From: Bacteroidota bacterium
GTDB taxonomy: Bacteria > Bacteroidota > Bacteroidia > Chitinophagales > Chitinophagaceae
Length of the DNA stretch: 54,124 bases
Assembly: GCA_030706685.1 (NCBI GenBank)
Contig: JAUZOA010000031.1
Coordinates: 1 to 54,124 of the forward strand
Reading direction: 5' to 3'
The translations under genes were made by a program, and so were the position numbers. This document shows positions 15,983 through 25,894 of this stretch, piece by piece. The first letter of the stretch is position 1. Each line of letters opens with the position of its first letter. A model generated the notes under the pieces. The model made no database searches and had not been told where the DNA came from. It worked only from the letters and a program-made list of their open reading frames with translations.

Positions 15983-18900
15983 TTGATAATAAGCCCTTTT
16001 AAGAAAAAGATCCTGAGGATAATCGCTTATGTTCTTGGCAGTGTTGCCGCCCTGCTCATTGGTTTCCACTTCTGGTTTATTAATCACGCGGAAAGACTTT
16101 TGGAAGACCTGGTAGAATCGCAATCAAACGGTAAAATAAAACTGCACGTAAAAAAATTCAAGTTCAACTGGTTCAGCTACGATATGCAGCTACGCAATGC
16201 GGTGTTCTATTCCACGGATACTACTGCATCCACTTCGTACCGCTTTAATGTTGAAAAAATTCATGTTCGTGTCAAAGAAATATTCCCTCTGATTTTTGAA
16301 AAGAAAATGGTGTTTGATTCACTTCACCTGTTAAACCCGGATATACAGGTAACACGATTACGGTCAAAAAACACCGATACTGCCAGGGACAAGAATATAT
16401 CCCTGACACAGGAGATGGGAAAGGTGTATAATTCTATCCAGGATGCTCTCCGGGTATTGAAAGTAAAACAATTCGTGATTGATCATGGAAAATTCACCCT
16501 GGCCAACAAAACGCAGCCGGATGAATTACCGGTTACTATTACTAATATTAATCTCCACCTTGACAACCTGCGTGTGGATACCAGCGAGACATCCGGTAAA
16601 CAAAAAATATTTTTTAGTGATAATATAGCCCTGCAAACCCGTAACCAGGATATTTTCTTCCCGGATGGCCGGCATAGTCTCAGTTTCCGGAGTTTTGGCA
16701 TCAATCTTCTCAAAAAAAGAGTGGAGTTTGACAGTTGTACCATTGCCGCCAGTAAAGGAGACAGCGCAAGAAGTTCCTTTAAGATCTTCTTTGACAAGCT
16801 TCAGCTCACCAATATTGATTTTGATACGTTATATCAAAAGGAAGTAATTAAAGCCGACTCCGTCTATTGCATTAATCCCCGGTTCAGGCTGGATGTGGAG
16901 TTGGAGAAAAAAACGGGTAAAAAAAAGCCGCCCCCGAAGCTTAGGGATCTTATTCAGCAATTAACCGGAGATATGCAACTCGCGTTTGTAGTAGTAAATA
17001 ATGCTTCTTTTGATATCAATACACTCAGGGAAGGCAAGCCCAGTTCGTTTACCTCGGATCATAATAATTTTGAAATGCAGGGGCTCCGGATTGAGAAAAA
17101 ATCACCGAATCCGCTTACGGTTAAAAGTTTTGCGATGGCCATCCGCAATTACGAAAATTTTTTGCGCGACAGCGCGTATGCCATGGAGTTTGACAGTGTG
17201 CTGCTTATCAACAACAGCATTTACCTGGATAATTTTTCTTTCAAGCAGATGCAGGATAATACTGTAATAAACAGTTTCAATATACCCCGGTTTGAACTGA
17301 AAGGCCTCTCCTGGGATGATCTCGTATTTGAAAGGACCCTGGCTGCAGAAAAAGCAACACTCTATCGCCCTGTGATCAATTACTCGGTAACTGCGGGCAA
17401 TCACCGCCAAAATAAAAACCAGGATATCTTTCAAACCCTCGCGGGTATTGGCAATATCATTCAATTAGATAATCTCGATATTGCCAACGGGCAGATCAAT
17501 GCAGACTTCAAAGGAGGAGCGCATTTGCACCTGGAAAACGCGAACCTGTCCCTGTTGAGCAAACAACTGACAGCAGCAAACCGTATGGATGATCTTCAGC
17601 AATCGGTCAGCCGGCTTCGGTTTAAGAATGGTTCACTTACTATGGGCGACCTGACAGCTAAAATGGAAGATGCTGATTTCTCCGGCAAAGACGGGCATCT
17701 TACCGCCGGGGCCATGCATCTTACTACTAATAAAAAAAATCTTACCATTAATGCAAAAGAGGTTGGCATTAATAGTATGCAGATTGATAACAATTCGTCT
17801 ACCACCGAAATCAGTGGCCTACATTGGAAGGAAGCGGATGTGCAAATAACCGGGCCGGCCACTCAAAAAAATATTGCCCGTGGTTTCCTGTTAAGAAAAA
17901 TCCAGGGCGCCAATACTACTTTCACAACCCTGGCAGGCAATCAAACACTCAGCACTTTTTTTGAAACCCTTTCCGCAGACGAGCTGGCCCTGCAAGCAGG
18001 TAATAAAGCAAGGGTAATAAACCTCAATGCAGCCGGGAAAAACTTTGCATTTGCCAACGGCAACCTGCGCCTGAACATCGATCATTTTCTTTTTTCGGAT
18101 AACCGCAATGCAGATTTACAAAATCTTCGTTTTATAAGTAATACGGCAACCGATTCGGTATCTGTCTTTATTCCTTCCCTGGCTTTTTCCACGGATGTTA
18201 ATTCAATTATCAGGGGGTCAATCACTACCGGCAATGTCAATATCAGTCACCCCGTGATCATCCTGAAAAGCCATCCAAAAGAAAATATCAAAAGAAAAGA
18301 CCTGCCCGAAATGGTCGCGGACAAAATAACTGTTCAGCAACCCAGTTTATCATTCAAACGGCCGGGACAAAACGGGTTATCGAAAATAGAATGGCGCAGT
18401 AAAGAAGAGAAAAACAATTCCTTTGAACTTACCAATTTTAAGATCGGCGCCGGGTCATCCATTACAGCGGACCAGCTTTTCTTTTCGTCGCATGATTTTT
18501 CATTTACCGCCGGTGAAAAAACATTCAATGCAGGTGACGGAGAAGTAAATGCAAGGATCAATCAATTTATGCTGAAGCCCGCGGAAACCGGTGAATGGGA
18601 CTGGCAGGGGACTATCAATGATCTGCAGGCAAAGAATTTTTTATTCGACATTTCCGGAACTCATCCCGGCCAGCTTAAAATAAATTCTGTAAGATTAGAT
18701 AACCTGGCTATCAGTTCATCATCCATTTTGCATACCCGGCAGTTGTTAAAAGAAAATACAGCTTTCCGGTTAAAAGAAATCACGGGTAAGTATACCAATG
18801 AGAAAAATCGTTTTGACTGGCAAAATGCCAGCTATGATCATCTCAGTAAAACTGTTACAGCAGACTCTTTTTCTCTTCATCCCCTGCTATCGAAGGAAGA

Positions 18901-19801
18901 TTTTATTGCCGGACAGAAATACCAGGCGGACTACCTGGCGTTGCGGACAGGCGCCATCAGCGCCGGTTCTTTTGATATTACCAAATACCTGGATGATACA
19001 ATCATTGATGCGGCCACTGTCACTATCCATGATGCTGTACTGGCTGATTTTCGCGATAAACGTTTGCCTTTCCAGAAAGGTATTATAAAGCCATTACCCA
19101 CCGACCTGCTGAAGAAGATCCCTGTGAAATTGTCCATCGGCATGATCGCTGTTGATAATGCCGATATTGAATATGCCGAGCTGAATGAAAAAACAAATCA
19201 AACCGGCACGGTAAGAATAAACCGGATGAACGCAAGAGTAACTTATGCAAGGAACTATGATCATCACCCGGGAGACAGCCTTCATATCCATGCGCAGGCT
19301 TTCCTGATGGATTCCGCCAAAATGCAGCTTGATTTAAGAGAATCGTACAAAGATTCGCTGGCTGGTTTTTTACTGGTGGCCGGTATCGGTCCTGCGAACG
19401 GAAAAATATTAAATCCTGTTCTTGTTCCTCTTGCTTCGGTACAATTAGAGTCAGGCAGGCTCGACACGCTGAGCATGGTTATCACCGGCGGGGAATATCT
19501 TGCGACCGGCGAAATGAAAATGTTTTACCATGACCTGAAAATAAAATTCCTGAACAATAAAGGGGAAAAGAAAAAATCACGTTATAAAGGTTTCGCCAGT
19601 TTCCTGGCAAATACATTTATTATAAAGAATAATAACCGGGTACGAACCGGGACTGTATTTTTTGAACGACTCCGCGATAAGTCATCTCTTAATTATCTTG
19701 TAAAAATTACCCTGAGTGGCATTAGCAGCAGTATCGGTATAAAAAACAATGAGAGGCTGTTACGGCGATACAAAAAAGAAGTGCATAAACGCAACCTTTA
19801 A
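15983..19801 (+). CDS. Giant AsmA/DUF748-like envelope protein
   Basis: About 1272 aa with one N-terminal transmembrane helix (residues 12-32), then a very long, beta-rich, presumably periplasmic body with repeated strand patterns (ITNINLHLDNL, VESIHVRVKEI-like segments). This layout is typical of AsmA-like/DUF748 proteins, some of which bridge the envelope to move lipids. The last ~100 residues (FLANTFIIKNNNRVRTGTVF) resemble the ends of such proteins. There is no ATG near the beginning of the hydrophobic segment; TTG 15983 is the best start and the frame is open further upstream. Function is inferred from architecture alone. Confidence 0.75.
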   Translation: MIISPFKKKILRIIAYVLGSVAALLIGFHFWFINHAERLLEDLVESQSNGKIKLHVKKFKFNWFSYDMQLRNAVFYSTDTTASTSYRFNVEKIHVRVKEIFPLIFEKKMVFDSLHLLNPDIQVTRLRSKNTDTARDKNISLTQEMGKVYNSIQDALRVLKVKQFVIDHGKFTLANKTQPDELPVTITNINLHLDNLRVDTSETSGKQKIFFSDNIALQTRNQDIFFPDGRHSLSFRSFGINLLKKRVEFDSCTIAASKGDSARSSFKIFFDKLQLTNIDFDTLYQKEVIKADSVYCINPRFRLDVELEKKTGKKKPPPKLRDLIQQLTGDMQLAFVVVNNASFDINTLREGKPSSFTSDHNNFEMQGLRIEKKSPNPLTVKSFAMAIRNYENFLRDSAYAMEFDSVLLINNSIYLDNFSFKQMQDNTVINSFNIPRFELKGLSWDDLVFERTLAAEKATLYRPVINYSVTAGNHRQNKNQDIFQTLAGIGNIIQLDNLDIANGQINADFKGGAHLHLENANLSLLSKQLTAANRMDDLQQSVSRLRFKNGSLTMGDLTAKMEDADFSGKDGHLTAGAMHLTTNKKNLTINAKEVGINSMQIDNNSSTTEISGLHWKEADVQITGPATQKNIARGFLLRKIQGANTTFTTLAGNQTLSTFFETLSADELALQAGNKARVINLNAAGKNFAFANGNLRLNIDHFLFSDNRNADLQNLRFISNTATDSVSVFIPSLAFSTDVNSIIRGSITTGNVNISHPVIILKSHPKENIKRKDLPEMVADKITVQQPSLSFKRPGQNGLSKIEWRSKEEKNNSFELTNFKIGAGSSITADQLFFSSHDFSFTAGEKTFNAGDGEVNARINQFMLKPAETGEWDWQGTINDLQAKNFLFDISGTHPGQLKINSVRLDNLAISSSSILHTRQLLKENTAFRLKEITGKYTNEKNRFDWQNASYDHLSKTVTADSFSLHPLLSKEDFIAGQKYQADYLALRTGAISAGSFDITKYLDDTIIDAATVTIHDAVLADFRDKRLPFQKGIIKPLPTDLLKKIPVKLSIGMIAVDNADIEYAELNEKTNQTGTVRINRMNARVTYARNYDHHPGDSLHIHAQAFLMDSAKMQLDLRESYKDSLAGFLLVAGIGPANGKILNPVLVPLASVQLESGRLDTLSMVITGGEYLATGEMKMFYHDLKIKFLNNKGEKKKSRYKGFASFLANTFIIKNNNRVRTGTVFFERLRDKSSLNYLVKITLSGISSSIGIKNNERLLRRYKKEVHKRNL

Positions 19802-19868
19802 AGACCCGGTTACGATTCAGTTGCATGTGTCAAATTTCAGTGAGTTCCGGGGGATATAAATCACAATT

Positions 19869-20402
19869 ATGAGTATCGAATCCATCGTAAAGGCAATATT
19901 GGCGATTCTCGCCGTTCTTCTCATTCTCCTCTTTATAGCTATTAAAAAAAAGAAATTTGTGTGGCCGGTTATCCTCCTGATTATCGTCACTATCGTCTTT
20001 GGGGCCTGGAAGGGTTGTACGGAATATAACCGTCGCAACAAAGACCTCGGCACTGTTAAAGCGGATGTAAAAATTTCCGCCGTTGATCTCATTCATGACT
20101 ATGAGACGAATGACTCGGCTTCCAACCGGAAATACCTTGGCAAGGTAGTTGAAGTTACAGGCTATGTTAAAGATGTTAAAAAAGATGATACGGGGAATTA
20201 TACGATAGTGCTGGGAGATTCATCGGGCCTGTCTTCTGTCAGGTGCGCGGTAGATACAACTCACCAGCAGGATGCAGCCTCACTGGCAGTTGGCTCGTCT
20301 GCTACAATAAGAGGAAATTGTACGGGCTTTAATAAAGATGAAATGGGCCTTGGGTCCGACGTCATCTTAAACTTTAGTGTGATCATCAAGAATAAAAAAT
20401 AA
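19869..20402 (+). CDS. Membrane-anchored OB-fold protein (tRNA_anti-like)
   Basis: 177 aa: two hydrophobic segments at about 7-25 and 30-48, then a soluble OB-fold domain (about 75-177) with GKVVEVTGYVKDV, YTIVLGDSSG and VGSSATIRGNCTGF. This matches the pattern of the tRNA_anti-like family, in which the OB domain follows membrane or signal segments. It lies 3 bases before a YceI gene, so the two are probably translated from one mRNA. Ligand unknown. Confidence 0.75.
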   Translation: MSIESIVKAILAILAVLLILLFIAIKKKKFVWPVILLIIVTIVFGAWKGCTEYNRRNKDLGTVKADVKISAVDLIHDYETNDSASNRKYLGKVVEVTGYVKDVKKDDTGNYTIVLGDSSGLSSVRCAVDTTHQQDAASLAVGSSATIRGNCTGFNKDEMGLGSDVILNFSVIIKNKK

Positions 20403-20405
20403 ATC

Positions 20406-20960
20406 ATGAAAAAAACAGGTATTGTAACAGCACTGGCTTTTCTTCTCTCTTTATCGGTAAATGCGCAGGGAAAATTTTATACCAAGACCGGCAAAGTATC
20501 TTTTTATTCCAAAACTCCGGTTGAAAACATTGAAGCGGTTAATAAAAGCGCGGTAGCCGTATTGGATACCAAAACAGGTGACCTGCAATTTGCCACGCTG
20601 ATAAAAGGGTTTGAGTTTAAAAAAGCGCTGATGCAGGAAGATTTTAACAGGGATTATGTGGAAAGCGACAAGTTTCCCCGTGCTGAATTCAAGGGGCAGA
20701 TCACCAATAACAGCGAAATCAATTATACGACTGATGGGAGTTATACCGCGAAAGTAAAAGGCAAGCTTACTATCCATGGCGTCACGAATGATGTGGAACT
20801 CACCGGGACCATTACGGTTAAAAATGGTAAGATAGAGGCCAAATCCGTATTCAATGTGCAATACGCCGATTATAAGATCACTATTCGTCAATTATACAAG
20901 GATAATATTTCTTCCACTATCAGGGTTACCGTGGATTGCTCATTGGATCCGCTGAAATAA
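20406..20960 (+). CDS. YceI-family secreted protein
   Basis: 184 aa with a signal peptide (1-20, cut near VNA-QG) and the YceI lipocalin-like domain: FYSKTPVENIEAVNKS, KFPRAEFKGQITN, GKLTIHGVTNDVELTGTI. The family binds long-chain isoprenoids or similar lipids in the periplasm; the ligand here is unknown. It starts 3 bases after the OB-fold gene. A 1.25-kb non-coding region follows. Confidence 0.88.
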   Translation: MKKTGIVTALAFLLSLSVNAQGKFYTKTGKVSFYSKTPVENIEAVNKSAVAVLDTKTGDLQFATLIKGFEFKKALMQEDFNRDYVESDKFPRAEFKGQITNNSEINYTTDGSYTAKVKGKLTIHGVTNDVELTGTITVKNGKIEAKSVFNVQYADYKITIRQLYKDNISSTIRVTVDCSLDPLK

Positions 20961-22215
20961 ATCAATTGTTTATATAAGGGCTGTCAATAGCCTTTCATTT
21001 CATTTTCCGAACCTGCAGGCTGTGACACGAAGTCCCGGCGTAAGATCGTCGCAGCATCCTTCTTCTTACATCGCACTGTTTTATTTTCCGGGTATTCCTT
21101 TTCCAGGGCATTGAAAACAGGTTATCTAATGGAACTGGAGTTTGACACCCATAGGGAAAGAGCGGGTAGGAGAACATCATATCCAAAGCGCAGTGAACAT
21201 GGGAGGCGGCCTACTCTACCCTTAGCGAATGCGCTTTTACTCCCTGAACCACAGCTATTCGGAAGATCATAATAAAGATGAGTAATGAGTAAATGAAAAT
21301 AAGAAAACCTCGCATTTATCATTGGCATATAAGACCGATGTTGCCATAAGAAAAACAGCTAAAGCCGTTCAGGGATTATTTCCTTTTCATCGCCCACAGT
21401 TCAACCCCTGCTGAGCAGACAAAACAAAACGAATTTTCCCGGATTTTCTTCTCCCCCAAGTGAGTTTTGCAAGACAGGCTAATAACCCAGGCAAAGGTAA
21501 CCCTGGTGTACCTGACCCATATCTATGACGTATAAAACAGGGATCAAAGACGGAGATTTTCCCTCTTTTATCCCTGTATAGTCTTATTTTTCTCCCTGTA
21601 TTACTATTTTTTAATATTATTTATACCCGAAAAATCCGGGTGGAACAAGGCATCGAGTCGTTTTTATTAATGCTATCCATTCATGGATAGCGGCTCCGGG
21701 CGAGCCTATTATTGGCTCATCCGGGAAGGGGAATTCCTTATGTAAAAAGATCTTATCAAGAAAGCACAAAACCTGCATCCAGGTTCCTTTTCTACAGCAT
21801 ACAGATGTGCACTGACCGCAGGGTTTAAACCGGGGCTATGAAAAAGAGACTACCCGGTAGTCGTTTTAACGATTTCAGGTATTGGCCTGGAGATGGTGAA
21901 AATCTTCCGAACAGTTGTACTCTATAGACGGACCCAAGCGGCATCCAACACACAGAGGAAAACCGGGCAGGGAACTGTTCCCATTCCTTTGTTTTATGAA
22001 TTCAAAATGAAATACTATCTGCGCGCTCGTTATGTCGGACTGCCGGAAAGCCGGAAAGAGAGAACAACTTGCAAATCAAAACTTACCGGTTTCCGGTTTT
22101 ATCGGGTATTTTCAAACTGAAAGATTACTCCTGTGCGTTTCATTTTTTAGAAAAGTCATAAAACACCTACCTTCGACCTGGCAATAGTTGTTTAACTAAC
22201 TAATTGACTGGTTGT
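20961..22215. other. 1.25-kb region without a convincing gene, with several hairpins
   Basis: Only short, low-quality ORFs are present (75 codons or fewer). Structural signals: ACCCG..CGGGT hairpin at 21625-21641; 8-bp hairpin GCTATCCA-TTCA-TGGATAGC at 21672-21691; two mutually exclusive stems sharing GAGCC at 21702-21706; GACTAC-CCG-GTAGTC at 21848-21862. An AT-rich stretch at 21590-21625 could be a promoter. No resemblance to RNase P RNA, tmRNA, SRP RNA, a tRNA or a known riboswitch was seen. Confidence 0.6.
21672..21724 (+). ncRNA. Candidate structured RNA with alternative stems
   Basis: A stable 8-bp stem with a TTCA tetraloop (21672-21691) is followed by GGCTC (21692-21696), GAGCC (21702-21706) and GGCTC (21714-21718). 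The middle GAGCC can pair with either neighbour. In the second pairing the outer CCGG words (21696-21699 and 21721-21724) extend the stem. Such exclusive pairing is typical of regulatory leaders, but the strand and existence of a transcript are inferred. Confidence 0.3.
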
Positions 22216-24600
22216 ATGAATCGAAGCATCAAAAAAGTGGCCGTATTGGGAAGCGGAGTAATGGGTTCCCGGATCGCCTGTCATTTTGCAGGTATTGGTG
22301 TCCAGGCAATCTTATTGGATATTGTTCCGAAAGAAGCAACGGAAAGTAAAAAACCCTCAGAAAGAAATAAGATCGTTAACGACTCTCTCCAGGCTGCCAT
22401 TAAAAGTAATCCCTCTCCTGTCTATCATAAAAATGTGATTAAAAAAATTACTACCGGCAATTTTGATGACAACATGAAAGATATTGCCGGATGTGATTGG
22501 ATCATTGAAGTAGTGGTAGAACGACTCGATATAAAGAAATCCGTATATGAAAAAGCAGAACAATTCCGAAAGCCGGGTACGCTCATCACTTCCAATACAT
22601 CGGGCATCCCGATCCACCTGCTGAGTGAAGGCCGGTCAGAAGATTTCAAAAAGAATTTTTGCGGCACTCATTTTTTCAATCCCCCGCGTTATTTACGTTT
22701 GCTCGAGATCATCCCCACTCCTGATACCGATCCGGGAGTGATTGATTTCTTAATGCATTATGGCGATCTCTATCTTGGTAAGACAACGGTGCTTTGCAAA
22801 GACACACCTGCCTTTATTGCAAACCGTATCGGGGTATTTGGCATCATGGCCATCTTTGGCCTTGCCGATAAAATAGGTTTGACCATTGATGAAATAGATG
22901 CATTGACCGGACCGGTTATCGGGAGGCCCAAATCAGCGACTTTCCGTACTGCCGATGTTGTAGGTATTGATACGCTGGTAAAAGTTGCCAAAGGTGTTTA
23001 TGATAATTGTCCCGGCGATGAAGCAAGAAATTCGTTTATTATTCCTTCCTGGCTGAATAAGATGGTGGAGAATAACTGGCTCGGTGATAAAACAAAGCAG
23101 GGTTTCTTTACCAGGAGAAAAGGGGAAAAAGAAGAGAAAGAGATTTTTACACTCGACCTGAAAAGTTTCGAATACAAACCGAGAACAAAATCAAAGTTTG
23201 CTACTGTTGAAGCGGCTAAGCCTGTTGATGACCTGAACCAGCGTTTGAAAATGTTGGTAGCGGGCCCTGATAAAGCCGGGGAATTCTATCGCCATTTTCA
23301 TTACGGGCTCTTCTCTTATATTTCCCATCGTATTCCCGAGATCAGTGATGAAATTTATCGTGTAGATGATGCGATGATGGCGGGCTTTGGCTGGGAGATC
23401 GGCGCTTTTGAAAGCTGGGATGTACTGGGTGTTGAGAAGACAGTAAAAGCCATGAAAGATGCAGGCTACAAAGTTGCAGCCTGGGTGGATGAGATGCTGG
23501 CAAACGGAATAAAGTCATTTTATAAAATAGAAAACGGCAAACGTTTATATTACTCACCGTTGTCACGTTCATATTCCTTTTCACCTGCCGGCAGAGACGG
23601 GGTTTTCATTGTCATGAGCAATTACCAGGATAAATTGATTTGGAAGAATGCCAGTTGCCGTTTGTATGATCTCGGCGATGATGTATTGGGTCTCCAGTGG
23701 TTCACTAAAATGGGAAGTATCGGTGGTGATGTGTTAGAGGGTATTCAAACTTCTATTGATAAAGCAGAAAAAAATTACAAAGGCCTGGTGATCGCTAATG
23801 AAGGCGCCAATTTTAGTGCCGGTGCCAACGTGGGTATGATCTTTATGCTGGCGATTGACCAGGAATATGATGAACTGGACATGGCTATCCGTCTTTTCCA
23901 GAATACCATGATGCGGGCCAGGTACTCTTCTGTCCCTGTCGTAACGGCTCCGCATGGTCTTTCCTTAGGTGGCGCCTGTGAATTGAGTTTACATTCGGAT
24001 AAATGTTGTCCTGCCGCTGAAACGTATACCGGCCTTGTGGAACTGGGTGTGGGTCTGATACCCGGGGGTGGAGGTACCAAAGAATTTACGTTGAGAGCTT
24101 CGGATGAAATGCACGAGGATGAGCCGGAAACGATCACTTTAAAAAATCGCTTTCTGACGATTGCTACCGCTAAAGTAGCCAGTTCTGCTTTTGAAGGTTT
24201 TGATACAGGTGTTTATAGAAAAGGGTTGGATGAGGTAGTATTCAACCAGGGAAGAAGAATAGCAGAAGCTAAGAAATCGGTGATAGAGATTTCCGATAGC
24301 GGTTATACAACTCCTGTCCAGAGAAGAGATATAAAGGTCCTGGGAAGATTGGCCCTTGGCGCCCTGTATACAGGTATCAACGGCATGTGGAGAGCCAACT
24401 ATGCTACTGATCACGACGTAGTGGTAGCAAAAAAACTAGCGTATGTGATGTGCGGTGGTGATCTAAGTGAGCCTTCATGGGTGTCGGAGCAATATTTACT
24501 AGACCTGGAAAGAGAAGCTTTCCTGTCGCTTTGCGGTGAGAAGAAAACACTGGAAAGGATACAGAGTGTATTGAAGAACGGGAAGCCGGTACGAAACTAA
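22216..24600 (+). CDS. Fused 3-hydroxyacyl-CoA dehydrogenase / enoyl-CoA hydratase (FadB/FadN-like)
   Basis: 794-aa bifunctional beta-oxidation enzyme. The N-terminal NAD-binding Rossmann domain (VAVLGSGVMGSRIA) is followed by dehydrogenase motifs (NTSGIPIHLL, GTHFFNPPRYLRLLEI). The C-terminal crotonase domain carries the oxyanion-hole segment ANFSAGANVGM and a second helix with SLGGACELSLHSD, and ends LGVGLIPGGGGTKE. This dehydrogenase-first order is that of the FadN type, opposite to E. coli FadB. ATG 22216 is preferred over TTG 22204. No thiolase or acyl-CoA dehydrogenase gene follows, which is atypical for this enzyme type. Confidence 0.93.
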   Translation: MNRSIKKVAVLGSGVMGSRIACHFAGIGVQAILLDIVPKEATESKKPSERNKIVNDSLQAAIKSNPSPVYHKNVIKKITTGNFDDNMKDIAGCDWIIEVVVERLDIKKSVYEKAEQFRKPGTLITSNTSGIPIHLLSEGRSEDFKKNFCGTHFFNPPRYLRLLEIIPTPDTDPGVIDFLMHYGDLYLGKTTVLCKDTPAFIANRIGVFGIMAIFGLADKIGLTIDEIDALTGPVIGRPKSATFRTADVVGIDTLVKVAKGVYDNCPGDEARNSFIIPSWLNKMVENNWLGDKTKQGFFTRRKGEKEEKEIFTLDLKSFEYKPRTKSKFATVEAAKPVDDLNQRLKMLVAGPDKAGEFYRHFHYGLFSYISHRIPEISDEIYRVDDAMMAGFGWEIGAFESWDVLGVEKTVKAMKDAGYKVAAWVDEMLANGIKSFYKIENGKRLYYSPLSRSYSFSPAGRDGVFIVMSNYQDKLIWKNASCRLYDLGDDVLGLQWFTKMGSIGGDVLEGIQTSIDKAEKNYKGLVIANEGANFSAGANVGMIFMLAIDQEYDELDMAIRLFQNTMMRARYSSVPVVTAPHGLSLGGACELSLHSDKCCPAAETYTGLVELGVGLIPGGGGTKEFTLRASDEMHEDEPETITLKNRFLTIATAKVASSAFEGFDTGVYRKGLDEVVFNQGRRIAEAKKSVIEISDSGYTTPVQRRDIKVLGRLALGALYTGINGMWRANYATDHDVVVAKKLAYVMCGGDLSEPSWVSEQYLLDLEREAFLSLCGEKKTLERIQSVLKNGKPVRN

Positions 24601-24621
24601 GTACTTCAAAACTTCTAAGAT

Positions 24622-24984
24622 ATGACCTGCACTGTTGTTGATTTTGCCAAAGATGCTGTTGTATATACTATAGCCGGTACCACAAAAGAAGAGCTGGATA
24701 ATAAACTCAACCTTTTTTTTACGTCGGAAGGCTTTTCCCGGAAATCGGATACAGGGGCTGAAAAGATCTTTCAACGGGGGAACAAAATTACCCGGATACT
24801 GTTTGGCGTTTTTGTAAAGTATTTTCAAGTAGCGGTTTCGATTAAGGCGGAAGGCCAGGCATTCTCCCTTCATTTGCGGCGGGATATGAATTTTTTTCTT
24901 TCGGGTGGATTGGCAGGCATTGGAGCATCCCGCAAAGAGTTTACAAGGATCTCCGATGCTTTTAAGGTTTACTTCAATAATTGA
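24622..24984 (+). CDS. Hypothetical protein, 120 aa
   Basis: Starts 21 bases after the beta-oxidation gene, so probably cotranscribed. The protein has a strand-rich N-terminal half, a short hydrophobic stretch (RILFGVFVKYFQVAVSI, about 58-74) and a glycine-containing segment FFLSGGLAGIGASRKEF. No signal peptide, metal motif or family that I recognise. Codon use looks like that of its neighbours, which supports it being real. Confidence 0.65.
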   Translation: MTCTVVDFAKDAVVYTIAGTTKEELDNKLNLFFTSEGFSRKSDTGAEKIFQRGNKITRILFGVFVKYFQVAVSIKAEGQAFSLHLRRDMNFFLSGGLAGIGASRKEFTRISDAFKVYFNN

Positions 24985-25072
24985 GCGGTTTTATATTAGC
25001 AGCTCCAACCTGTTATTTATTTTATTATTGTTGGTTAGTTATAATAAATAGTTTTTAATTCGCTTCACTTAA

Positions 25073-25741
25073 ATGGGTACTGCAGAAATTAGTATAGCCA
25101 ATAAAACGTTGTTTATCTATTCCCACATCATTACCTATGGCAATGCGGCTAACCAGGCTATTACCGAACAAATGCGTGATGAAATAGAAACCATGTGGAA
25201 TGAACCCCAGGGAATCATTGAATGGAAAAGAAAAGAGCTAAAGGTCGTTTTTATTATCACGGCTTCATGGGAACCTGGTATTGATCCTGCTGCTATTTAT
25301 CAAAACACCAATCCGCGCAATAATTATTTCCGTATTGAAGAATTTGCACAGGGCAATATCTCTTTTGTTGACGGGATCGGGTGCAATAGCGGTTATTTCA
25401 AACTTGAAAACCTGTATAAAGGCTCTACGACCGCGGCACATGAATATGGACATACACTTGGACTTCATCATCCGGTTGATCTTGATTTGCGTGGCAAGGG
25501 CATACCCGGCATCATGTATCCAAGGGGAACTTTGGTAGATCCTCCCTACCAATACAACCCGGCAGGCATGCCGGGCGATAGCAATAACGGAGGTACCCTG
25601 TATCCGAAATACAGAAAGGTATTTCAACAGGATATTGACCTGTTGAAACTTCATCAACTTGATTTTGAAAATGGAAAAGCTGTTATCGGCGAATTTACCA
25701 GTATCTGGCACCCGGATCATTCTTCCATTACCCAACAATAG
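25073..25741 (+). CDS. Metzincin-like zinc metalloprotease without a signal peptide
   Basis: 222 aa. The extended zinc site HEYGHTLGLHH (His ligands with the HExxHxxGxxH pattern, residues about 125-135) is followed by a Met-turn-like GIMYPRG about 20 residues later, both established metzincin features. No signal peptide or propeptide is visible, so it may act in the cytoplasm or leave by another route. The C-terminal tail (FQQDIDLLKLHQLDF) lacks a type IX sorting domain. It is preceded by an AT-rich 88-bp spacer. Substrate unknown. Confidence 0.8.
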   Translation: MGTAEISIANKTLFIYSHIITYGNAANQAITEQMRDEIETMWNEPQGIIEWKRKELKVVFIITASWEPGIDPAAIYQNTNPRNNYFRIEEFAQGNISFVDGIGCNSGYFKLENLYKGSTTAAHEYGHTLGLHHPVDLDLRGKGIPGIMYPRGTLVDPPYQYNPAGMPGDSNNGGTLYPKYRKVFQQDIDLLKLHQLDFENGKAVIGEFTSIWHPDHSSITQQ

Positions 25742-25894
25742 CTGAAACCGGGCATCAGCCGCTACAACCACTTTTCAATTCTAACCGCCCCATGATATAA
25801 TTAATAAAACCATACTTTTTTTCTTACTGCATCTTCCGTAAATTCATTTCTCTTTTCTGAATTTATTTTCCGGTTAATTTTAAAATTTTCTTGT

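Noticed and set aside
21893-22120. 75-codon plus-strand ORF in the large non-coding region
   Set aside because: Basic and Arg/Tyr-rich with no hydrophobic core or motif and no upstream start context; looks like a chance ORF.
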